Assembly (NCBI GenBank): GCA_014529385.2
Contig: CM043963.1
Coordinates: forward strand, 94,276,412-94,340,411
Origin: Adiantum capillus-veneris
Lineage: Eukaryota; Streptophyta; Polypodiopsida; Polypodiales; Pteridaceae
Reading direction: 5' to 3'
Length of the DNA: 64,000 nt
In this document: positions 54,940 to 64,000 of the stretch, in pieces
How the letters are laid out: the number at the start of each line of letters is the position of its first letter
Numbering within the stretch: position 1 is the first letter of the stretch
Position numbers and translations under genes: made by a program
Notes under the pieces: model-generated
The model's database searches: none
Seen by the model: only the letters and a program-made list of their open reading frames with translations
What the model was told of the DNA's origin: nothing

Positions 54940-56095
54940 AGGTGAAGGTTGAAAGAGTTAAGATTCCTGGGAAGCTACAACCATTGGATATACCTGCAAT
55001 GAAGTGGGAGTGCATCAATATGGATTTTTTGTAACAGGGTTACCCAAGACTGCTGGAAACTTTGATTCAATTTTTGTGGTGGTGGATAAACTCACCAAAG
55101 TAGCTCACCTTGTCCCAGTCAGAACCACTACCTTTGCAGCAGATAGCTCAAATTTTTGTAAAAGAAATTATCAGATTACATGGAATACCTGCTAGGATAA
55201 TCAGTGATCATGACGCCAAGTTTACCTCTAAGGTTTGGAAGGCCATGTTCCAATCTTTAGGCACTCAATTAAACCTGAGTTCATCCTATCATCTAGAGAC
55301 AGATGGACAAACCAAAAGAGTTAATCAAGTCATAGAAGATATGTTGAGATCATATTGCAGTCAGCAACCTCATCTTTGGATGAAATATTTACCCTTAGTG
55401 GAATTTGCTTATAATTCTTCCTACCATAGAAGCCTAGGAATGTCCCCATTCAAAGCTCTTTATGGACAAGACTCTATCATTCCTCTCATATTGGTTGACC
55501 CAAGTCTCCCAGTGCCTGCAACAAAGAATACATTTGAAGAAATGGATCGCCAAATCAAAATAATAAGGGAAAACCTTAAGAGGGCAAGTGACAGGCAAAA
55601 GAGTTCAGTACTGATTTGCAAAGATCTCCCCGGATTTTTAAGGCAGGAGATAGAGTTTTCCTTAGGGTCAAACCAAAGAGAAGTTCACTCAAATTGGGAA
55701 AATACAAGAAGTTAGCATATAGATATTGTGGACCCTTTGAGTTGTGAGAAGGATAGGGGACCAATCTTACCAACTCGCTTTACCCCCTCATTTGCATGTG
55801 CACATTGTTTTTCATGTTAACTTGCTAAAAAGATATGTTGCGGATTCCCTCCACATCCTAAATGACGAAGATACTATTCTTAACACACAAGAAGAATTCC
55901 AGATGGAGCCAGAGCAAATTTTAGACATGAAGGAGCGGAAGCTACGACACCGAAAAATTCGAGAGGTTTTGGTCTAGCGGAAGGGCTATCCCGTTGAAGA
56001 TGCCTCTTGGGAAGATTGGGAACGCCTTACTTCTCAGTTTTCTCATCTTTTTTTATCAAGATTCTCCTCTTTTTGTACTCAAACTAAACCTTGTT
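54940..56095 (+). pseudogene. Chromovirus (Ty3-gypsy) integrase and chromodomain fragment
   Basis: Reads VKVERVKIPGKLQPLDIPAM, ECINMDF (first catalytic Asp), VDKLTKVAHLVPVRTT, then IISDHDAKFTSKVWKAMF (second Asp) and HLETDGQTKRVNQVIED. The family has TERVN here, and the catalytic Glu is Lys in this copy. After LLKRYVAD, the end ILDMKERKLRHRKIREVLV leads to a stop (55975-55977), then KGYPVEDASWEDWE, a chromodomain-like tail. Two extra T near 55025 and shifts near 55130 and 55720 break the frame. It is unrelated in strand to the gypsy element on its left. Confidence 0.85.
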
Positions 56096-56780
56096 AGCCC
56101 ATGTAGCTACAAATCCAAGTTCTATCTTACTAAACTTTTGTAACTTGACCTTTTGCTAAATAATAACAAGATTAGCATTGTCCTTTACATCTTGTGACTA
56201 GGATTTGCGTTTGGAATTACAAGATCAATACATAGATTTAGCTAAGTTTGAAATTCTCTCAAGGACTTCTATCAAATACCAAATATAAGAACTCAAAACC
56301 AATTTCATTATATCCATCAAGAAAAATCAGAGAAAGAAGGACTTAAGACAGACACCAAGACCTTAGAACATGATGAATATGATACAACGAAGATAAATTT
56401 TCTAGAGATTAATAAGTCCATCCATTACATGATCACAAAAGCAGCTATCACAAGCAGGGCACATATTAGGCCTCTGAAGGATTCACTGTGAAATTGTTGC
56501 ACTGATCTCTCTAGAATGCGGTGTGAAGTTAAAGGGCCCTCTAAGTGGTAAACCAAAATGAGGGTAAAGATATATCTTTTGATGAGAAAGGAATTGAGCA
56601 AGAAAAAAGAATCGTTCTAAAAAACCTTGATGCATTGACCTCATCACGCAGTAATATCGAGGACCCAAACCCATAGTTTCAGTAACCATAGCCAAATGGA
56701 CATGATTACAAAAGTAATCCCAACCCCAAAGGGTCACCCTTTTATACCTTGAAATGTCCACCATTGGGTTTGAGCTACTG
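56096..56780. other. Flank left of the copia element, unrecognised
   Basis: The minus strand has a frame 56483-56764 (MVDISRYKRVTLWGWDYF) with no known domain. With the copia element and one AAGTT removed, this flank joins to 61977 onward. No gene can be named. Confidence 0.35.
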
Positions 56781-56785
56781 AAGTT
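56781..56785. repeat. Target site duplication AAGTT, left
   Basis: Matches 61972-61976 exactly, directly outside the copia LTRs. Confidence 0.95.
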
Positions 56786-57064
56786 TGTTGAAGATGATGA
56801 AACAGGAAACAGAAGGAAGACAACAACTCAGAGTAGGAAGAAGATGGAGAAGGAGAAGACACAGAGCTTGCGTACGAGATCTCTGTCGTCTGTCTCTCTG
56901 TATTAGAATAATAGAGTATCTACAAACTCAGAGCTACAAAGCTTATATGAAACCCTAAGAGATAAGGTGTCCTTTCACACCAGATGTCCAGGGGGAAAAA
57001 CCCAGTGGGAGAAAAGTGCCCCTGGTGAAGCGCGTATACACACTAACACTACTACATGTCTACA
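56786..57064 (-). repeat. Copia LTR, left (3' LTR)
   Basis: 279 bp, starting TGTTGAAG and ending CTACA on the plus strand. Seven differences from the right LTR, five of them transitions. Confidence 0.95.
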
Positions 57065-57074
57065 AATCCCCCCT
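57065..57074 (-). other. Copia polypurine tract
   Basis: AGGGGGGATT on the minus strand, directly before the 3' LTR. Confidence 0.85.
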
Positions 57075-57141
57075 GTAGTGATAGTGTGAATCCGTACAAG
57101 GTAGCAGATCATCATGTGTATGAGAGTAAGCCCAAAGCTTT

Positions 57142-60100
57142 TCAAAAAGCTTCAAACTTTTCTCGTGATAACGCCTTCGTAAATAGATCTGCAATGTTAT
57201 CCTGTGTAGGACAGTAAGTTAGTGTGATCTCCCCTGCATGTAGCCTTTCCCTGACATAGTGGTAGTGAACCTCTATGTGCTTTGTTCTTGCATGAAATAC
57301 TGGATTCCTTGCAACTGCCATAGCACTCTGACTGTCAGTGAAAATGGTAGTGGGTGCCTGTTGACACTCACAAAGATCTGCCAATAACCTGCGTATCCAT
57401 ACACAATCAACTGTTGCCGTGAAAGCTGCCCTGTACTCAGTTTCACAAGTTGATGTAGCCACTGTGGGTTGCTTCTTGCTTAGCCAAGATATACATGCAT
57501 TTCACAAGAAAAAACAATTGCCACTTGTGGAATGTCATGTGTCAAAATCACCAGCCCAATCTGAATCGCTGTAACCAAGAAGCTGCATAGAACTGTGCTT
57601 TCCATACATATCCCCCCTTGGAAAGAACATGGCAAGATTAGGGGTACCTGAAAGGTAACGAAGTATGCGCTTCACAGCCTGCCAATGATGCATACCTGGG
57701 CTGTGCATAAATCTGCTTGCTTGTGAAACCCCAAATTGAATGTCTGGACGAGTGTTGCCTACCAAATATATCAAGCAACCAACGGCTGCTGCATAAGTAT
57801 GTACATCAAAAGGTTCTCCAGCATCATGCACGCTCAACTTTGATCCAGTTTCTACAGGTGTAGAGATTGGTTTACAATTTTGCATACCAAACTTGTCCAA
57901 AATTTTATGCAAATATTTTGCCTGCAACATGTATATGCCATCCTCTGATTGCACAAACTGAATACCCAAGTAATAATGTAGCAAACCAAGATCAGACATC
58001 TCAAAGGTTTTTCTCAAAGTATCTTTAAACGCTTCAATTTCATATGCAGTATTGCCTCTTAGAAGCATATCATCCACATAAAGTGTTAGCATAATGAGAA
58101 CTCCATCTCTCTTTTTGACATACAAAGTACTTTCTGTTGGACTATTCTGAAATCCCTGGCCAATCAAATAAGTATGTATCTTCTCATACCATGCTCTTGG
58201 AGCCTGTTTGAGACCATACAAAGCTTTACGCAATCTACATACCTTTTGCTCTTGACCTTTTACAACAAAACCACTTGGTTGACTTACATAAACTTCTTCC
58301 TGCAAATCACCATTCAAAAAAGCAGTTTTGATATCCAACTGATGCACTTTCCAACCATGATGAGCAGCAATTGCAACTAGTGATCTAACTGTGGACGCAC
58401 GAGAAGTAGGAGCAAAGGTTTCATCATAATCTATGCCTTTCTGTTGCACATAGCCTTTTGCCACAAGCCTTGCTTTGTACCTGTCAACAGCACCATCTTT
58501 TTTCCTTTTTACCTTAAAAACCCACTTTGTACCAATCGGCTTTTTACCTGTAGGCAAGTCCACTAGATGGAATGTATGATTCTTATGAATAGAATCAATT
58601 TCTTGCTGCATAGCATCTTTCCACTGAACACACTCTGAAGCTTGTTTAAATGAATCAGGCTCATCTGCATCACAAAGAGTGCTAAAGCAAGCCAAATTTA
58701 CTTGCTCTCTGCCAAAAGTAGTACCAGCACGTGTTTTTCGTGGCAACGGTGCATCCAACTTGCTATCCTGCAAAGTTTTTTGAACCCATTTAGGCAAGGT
58801 TCTTTCTTCCCTGAGAACTTCTTGCTCTTCACGCACAATTTCCTCTACATCATGAGGTGTCACATGCTGATCAAAAGATTGATCAAGATTATCAACCTGT
58901 TGTGATTCTTGATTCTCCACAAAAGAAGGAAGCAAACCTTCAAATACATCATGTGTTTGCATATGCGGTACATCAAAAGCAACCGTAGGTTGAGTAGTAG
59001 TTTCTGCAAAAATTACATCACGACTTTCAAAAATCTTGTTTGTAGCAGGATTGTAAAGTCTATAACCTTTACTTCCACTACTGTACCCCACAAATATACA
59101 TTTGATTGCCTTATCATCAAGCTTCCCACGTAACTGCTGAGGGATGTGAGCATAAGCAAGACAACCAAAAACACGAAGATAACTGACTAAAGGTTTTCTG
59201 TCATACCAAGCTTCAAATGGAGTAATGGTCTTCAAGGCACGAGTAGGACACCTGTTCAAAACATGTGCTGCACAAGCAACTGCCTCCATCCATAGCTTAT
59301 GAGGCAAACTCTTAGCCTTGAGCATACATCTAGCCATCTCCATTAAAGACCTGTTCTTCCTTTCTGTAACACCATTCTGTTGTGGTGTGTATGGCATAGT
59401 GCATTGGTGCTTAATGCCTTTCTTTCCCAAAAAATCCTTAAATGCACCTGACATGTATTCAACTCCTCGATCGTTATGAAGAGTCTGTACTTTGCAACCT
59501 GTTTCATTTTCAACCATGGCGACATAATGTTGAAAAACTGCAAACACATCTGACTTTGCTTTGAGTGGATACACCCAACAAAACCTAGAAAAGTCATCAA
59601 TGAAGGTCACAAAATAAAGGCTGTTTCCCAAAGATGGCGTCCTCATAGGACCACATACATCACTATGTACAAGCTGCAACTTTCGTGTCGCTCTAACTGA
59701 ACCATCGTGCGAAAATGCAAATCTGTGCATCTTTCCAAGAACGCAACCTTCACATACATGTCTTGGTGGCATCTCCAATAAAGACAAATCATGCACCATA
59801 TTATGACGTTGTAAAGTCATCAAACTGCCATAACCAACATGCCCAAATCTAGCATGCTACAACTGAGCATCCTGCATGGCCTGAGTCTTTGTTTCTACAA
59901 TACATACCTGAATCTGCTTTTCATAACGATCTAGCACAAATAGTCCATTTTCCAGCGTACCTGTAGTGATAAGAGAATAACCATTCTCTCGATCTCGTAC
60001 AACACATCTGTCATCCTCAAAAATGACCCGAAGACCATTTTTTGCAAGAGAGGATACAGACAACAAATTCTTCTTGATCCCTGGAACATATAAGACATCT

Positions 60101-61293
60101 GGTAAGCATAAATATGAACCATCTGAAATGGTAATCAAAATCTTACCAACGCCTTTGATTGGATAAGAAGCATTATGTGCACATGTCACCTTCTTTCCTG
60201 CTGGAGCTGCATCCAATGAACAAAACAAATCCTTCCTTGAAGTAATATGCCTGGATGCACCACTATCAAAGTACCAAATCATTTGTGTCTTGTCAACACT
60301 GTAAGTAGAAAAATGTGAACATATTACGAAAGCATAAGAATCCTGCACAAAGTTTGCAGACTCTTCTTTAGCTGTAGAAGAATCACCAGAAGTTGAAACA
60401 ACCAAACTTGACTCTTTATTCTTTTCTTTAGCAATTCGCTTTTTACACTCACTAATGTAGTGACCAGGTTACTTGCAGTAGTGACATTTACCTTTCTTCT
60501 TGGACTTGTCGGAATCACCTTTAGAATTCTCTGAAGATTATCCTGCACTAGACTTGGAGTGATGAGCACTCTCTTTACCCTTGTTTTTGTTCTGTACAAC
60601 AAGAGCATGATCCATACCATCCACCTGTAAAGACTTGTTCTTACGTGATTGATCCTCCTGCAATAGCAAAGCCACTAACTCTTCAAAATGAAGAGGCTCA
60701 TAGTTAGCTCGCAAAGACAGAGTCAAAGAAGTCTGAAAAGTCAAATAAGATGGTGGTAGTGAATTGAGTGTTTTGGAAACCAAGTCCTTCTCTGGAATCA
60801 CTTCATCAATGCTAAGCAATTGCTCGTTAAGATCCCTGATTTTTGTAAGATGCTCGACAATATCGTCACCTTCGTCCATCTGTATTTAGTCAAGTTGTTT
60901 CTTCAAAAAATCTATTCTGGCAGCGTTTCTTCCTCCAAACATAGCTTGCAGAGTGTTCCAAGCATCCTCAAAAGTTCTGCAAGATTTGATATGTTGTGTG
61001 ATTGTCCTCTTTATGGTTAAGGCAATCACAGCCATAGCTTGTGCATCTTTAGTATCCTATCTCTTTTGCTCTGGAGTGACTTGTGAGGGTCCTGCACCAA
61101 CAGCTGCACCACGACCAGGCGTGGCAGGTGCAATGCTACCTGGACGAACTTCATCTCCAGATACATACTCCCACAATCCTTTACCAACCAAAACATTTTT
61201 GGCCATAAAAGACCAAAGAGAATAGTTGGTACCATCCAATTTGTCTTCGGATGTAAACGCACCAAAAATCTCTTTCTCCGTAGATTGAGCCAT
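57142..61293 (-). pseudogene. Copia gag-pol polyprotein, one frame with seven internal stops
   Basis: 1383 codons from MAQSTEKEIFGAFTSEDK (61293) to the final stop at 57142, with no frameshift. Gag has LDGTNYSLW and a knuckle CHYCK-PGHYISEC interrupted by a stop. Protease is WYFDSGASRHIT. Integrase has HARFGH and CEGC, VHSDVCGP, LHNDRGVEY and NGVTERKN (the Asp, Asp and Glu). RT has FKVKRKKDG, QLDIKTAFLNG, LYGLKQAPRAWY and YVDDM. RNase H has CETEYRAAF and DSQSAM. Stops lie at 61057, 60886, 60538, 60469, 59857, 57535 and 57502 (lowest base). Six fit CAA, CAG, CGA or TGG changed by one C-to-T transition. Catalytic residues remain. Confidence 0.95.
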
Positions 61294-61678
61294 ACTGTGG
61301 ATGCACACAAGAGAGCAAAAGAACCTCCAAGAGATTCACAAATCTCCTCTCCAATGCAAGAAAAACTCTATACAAAATCTCAGCACAAAGCTAAGACAAG
61401 CTGCTTCCCAAAAGAACTGTTTACCTGAAGAAAATCTGTCAAAAAGCACACCCTCTTGATCTAAACGCCTCCGAAAGGTAACTTCTGCTACGCTGCTTAG
61501 AACAAAATTTTGAGGGCTCGAACGTCTTCGAAAGGGGGGTAAAACCCCAGGTCACCTACTAAGAATACTCCCGGAACGTTGAGGATGCTCCCACGAGCAA
61601 ATTTTCCAAAAACTGCCTGAAAACTGCGATTGCGCGCGCGGACGCGAAAACGCAAGTAGAAGCTGTGAAAATCACCTT

Positions 61679-61690
61679 GCTCCGATACCA
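61679..61690 (-). other. Copia primer-binding site
   Basis: TGGTATCGGAGC on the minus strand, two bases from the 5' LTR. It is close to the usual TGGTATCAGAGC, complementary to initiator methionine tRNA. Confidence 0.9.
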
Positions 61691-61692
61691 AT

Positions 61693-61971
61693 TGTTGAAG
61701 ATGATGAAACAGGAAACAGAAGGAAGACAGCAACTCAAAGTAGGAAGAAGATGGAGAAGGAGCAGACACAGAGCTTGCGTACGAGATCTCTGTCGTCTGT
61801 CTCTCTGTATTAGAATAATAGAGTATCTACAAACTCAGAGCTACAAAGCTTATATGAAACCCTAAGAGATAAGGTGTCCTTTCACACCAGATGTCCAGGG
61901 GGAAAAACCTAGTGGGAGAAAAGTGGCCCTGGTGAAGCACATATACACACTAACACTACTACATGTCTACA
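61693..61971 (-). repeat. Copia LTR, right (5' LTR)
   Basis: 279 bp, the promoter-bearing LTR of the minus-strand element. Same ends as the left LTR. Confidence 0.95.
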
Positions 61972-61976
61972 AAGTT
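61972..61976. repeat. Target site duplication AAGTT, right
   Basis: Identical to 56781-56785. Confidence 0.95.
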
Positions 61977-62437
61977 CCCACGTGAGGAAATAGAAGGCGC
62001 CCATATCGCTCCCCAAAATCTCTCCTCACAGATTCACTTGTTTGCTGTAGATAAGGAATGGCCACATATAAAACTAGCTCTTGCCACCAATCCATAAAGT
62101 AAGATAATGAACAAAGAGACAAACCTAAGAAATTTTGACAAGGGAAGGAAAGAAAAGTGAAAGACAAAGGGAATAATACTGGAAGAAATGAAAATTAAGT
62201 ACACCTTATATAGGCTAGCTAGCCAATGAAGGATAAATTAGTGTTACCTAGAAGTTGAAAGTGTAACTCGTGGATGAATATTTACACCTTTGTTATTTGT
62301 TTCGAAATGAAGATAGCTCTTTCTTTTTATTGGGGAGTTTTTAAGGTCCTTCTCTTAGCCCTTACTCTTGATGACATATCTAAGCCGTCGACTTTTTGAA
62401 TACATCGAGTAAATTTGGTCTATAGTCAAGCACCTTA
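61977..62437. other. Flank right of the copia element, unrecognised
   Basis: A minus-strand frame 61967-62167 contains WWQELVLYVAIPYLQQTSES and RRDFGERYGRLLFPHVG. It would join, across the copia site, to the coding-like flank near 56760. No family recognised. Confidence 0.3.
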
Positions 62438-62550
62438 GCTACCCACGAGACACTTTCCATTTTCACCATGGGAACGTGGATATAACCAATGCAAAGCTAC
62501 CCACAAGACACTTCAAATTTTCACCATGGGAACGTGGATATGACCAATGC
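62438..62550. repeat. 57-bp tandem duplication
   Basis: Two units with AGCTACCCAC, AGACACTT, TTTTCACCATGGGAACGTGG and ACCAATGC, at 62438 and 62495. Confidence 0.85.
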
Positions 62551-62624
62551 ATGGGATATTAGTTTTATCTCAAGAATTTTTTTCTTTGCATAAGAAAACA
62601 AAGGAAGAATAAGGGTAAGGTGAA

Positions 62625-62775
62625 AAAGTAACTTGTTGGATAAGTAGCTTGTTGCATAAGCCACTTGTTGAAAAAGTAGCTTCTTGCATAAGCACTTGTT
62701 GGAAAAGTATATTCTTGCATAAGCCACTTGTTGAAAAGTAGCTTGTTGCATAAGTAGCTTGTTGGAGAAGCTTTG
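62625..62775. repeat. Minisatellite of TTGTTG(C/G)ATAAG units
   Basis: About nine short units of 16-17 bp such as AAGTAGCTTGTTGCATA with variants GCCACTTGTTGAAA. Some form dimers of about 33 bp. In translation it gives repeated NKLL and QVAYA words on the minus strand, which is a repeat effect. Confidence 0.8.
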
Positions 62776-63117
62776 AAAAGGAAGAAAGGATATCAAAATA
62801 TGCAAAAGTAACTTATTAAGATAAGTTAAGGGTTTTATCAAATTAATCTTAAAAGGAGGCCTTCCCTACTCATTAAACACTTCTCTGCACATTTCTGAAA
62901 GTGCAAGCTTGATAGTGAGTTATGAAAGCCAAAGGTAGTCCTCCTTCGCACACACCCCTACACACACCTCTCTCCTCAAGAGAAGCCATGTCAATAACCA
63001 TAATCAAAATTACCATTACACTCTCCACCTTCTCTCTCCTAACCTTCAAGCTTTCCATAGATTGAATCTTCTTAACCTCTCTTTTTTCCATAGCCAAATT
63101 GGTGGTCTTCTAGCAAA

Positions 63118-63207
63118 ATGAAGCGGGAAAGAACTGGCTACGTCAACACACTTCGTCATTACTCTTCCAAAGCAAGGAGAAGACCCTACTATATACACAT
63201 TAAGGTA
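63118..63207 (+). other. Possible first exon, MKRERTGYVNTLRHYSSKAR
   Basis: ATG in the context AAAATGAAG begins a basic 30-codon frame that ends AAG/GTAAGG, a strong splice donor. No second exon is identified before the end of the window. Low confidence. Confidence 0.2.
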
Positions 63208-64000
63208 AGGTTATCTTGTTATTTCTCATTCTTGAAAGAGATTTACTTCCATGCTTACTTAAATTCTTGCTTAAGCTCTTCAATTTTCATAAGCAATCCT
63301 TTTTGCTTAGGAGGAAAACATAAATTCTTGGCTGGTTGTATATGTGCAAGGTTTTGTTTAGTAATGCAAATTAGATTAATACCTAATTCTCTCAAGGAGA
63401 AGTTGAGGTTTTGAAGGTTAATTTAGCACAACCAAAGGAAGTTAATTGAAAAAGAGGATTTCCCATAAAGTCATCCCCTCTTTTCTCTCTTACCAAATGG
63501 AAAGTTCCGAAACCATAAGCCTCTTCTAGCAACATAATTAATCCTCAACATAGTAGTAAAGGTATGACTAAATCCCTTCTTAAAGAAGAATTTGTTAATC
63601 ATTCATATACTATTACATGTATACGATACACTAGCATGTCCAGTCTTAGAAACTTCACAATTTTTACACTACCATGCATAGAAGGGTTTCACTCTTGTAT
63701 AAGCACTCAAAGGAAGTTTTTGATTAATTGTCCAAGATTACAAGTTGGTGCATTTCGAAGTCTTGTGTGTACCACGCATAGACACACCAAAGAAAAAACT
63801 CATTATAGAAAGCATATGCATTGTTCATTTCAAGTTTGTCTACTTTCAAATTTTTTTTGCAAATTCAAAGGGGGGAGTAAGGGGATAGCTTCGCGGATGT
63901 CGTGACCGCTTGAACATAAAACTCCCATTGCTTCCATGGAGATACTACATGGATGGCAATGTGAAAAGGGACCAAAAGGGAATTCATCTAAGTCGGGTTA
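63208..64000. other. Intergenic end of window
   Basis: AT-rich. A frame at 63564-63905 (MTKSLLKEEFVNHSYTI) has no recognisable domain. A purine run AAAGGGGGGAGTAAGGGG lies near 63868. Nothing further supported. Confidence 0.4.

Larger units (their letters stand above)
56786..61971 (-). mobile_element. Ty1-copia retrotransposon, full length, 5186 bp
   Basis: Two 279-bp LTRs (TGTTGAAGATG to TGTCTACA) differ at seven bases, about 2.5 percent, so the insertion is fairly recent. AAGTT is duplicated outside. On the minus strand the order is gag, protease, integrase, RT, RNase H, as in copia. The primer site is the initiator-methionine type and the polypurine tract is AGGGGGGATT. The reading frame is the same from start to end, with stops only. 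Confidence 0.95.

Overview
The window looks like gene-poor intergenic DNA from a flowering plant. It is AT-rich, full of long GA, CA, GT and AT microsatellites, and filled with nested plant transposable elements: LTR retrotransposons of the Ty3-gypsy and Ty1-copia types and CACTA (En/Spm) DNA transposons. I see no intact host gene. The species cannot be told from the sequence alone.

Layout. 1-768 is flanking DNA. 773-28466 is a tandem array of one LTR retrotransposon family on the minus strand, in the order LTR-internal-LTR-internal-LTR-internal-LTR-internal-LTR, with a single CCAT duplication at its outer ends. Its internal regions carry only a gag gene and an unrecognised second ORF, with no pol, so it is a non-autonomous TR-GAG-like element. 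The third LTR is split by an 8.4-kb CACTA element (11612-20015) with TNP1-like and TNP2-like transposase genes and a TTG target duplication. 28471-37417 is intergenic DNA with a decayed reverse-transcriptase-like stretch, a higher-order minisatellite and a C31 run. 37421-43206 is a second CACTA element of the same family. It lost most of TNP2 and carries a divergent TNP1 fragment folded into a long inverted repeat. 43210-45200 is flanking DNA that includes a second copy of the array's insertion site, still empty.

45200-47790 holds unrecognised proline-rich coding-like sequence. 47790-54900 is a decayed Ty3-gypsy element on the minus strand (LTR, primer-binding site, leader, gag with four zinc knuckles, protease) whose RT, RNase H and integrase are absent. 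54940-56095 is a chromovirus integrase and chromodomain fragment on the plus strand. 56786-61971 is a complete Ty1-copia element on the minus strand with 279-bp LTRs, an AAGTT target duplication, and a polyprotein in one frame broken only by seven stop codons. 61977-64000 is flanking DNA.

How it fits together. The retrotransposon array lacks pol and would have needed enzymes from a related element. The two CACTA copies share ends, subterminal GCGACGC repeats and gene structure, so a transposase from a full-length relative could have moved both. The copia stops, and several in the CACTA genes, mostly fit C-to-T change, as expected in methylated, silenced elements. The order of insertion is clear in places: the array is older than CACTA copy 1, which sits inside it.
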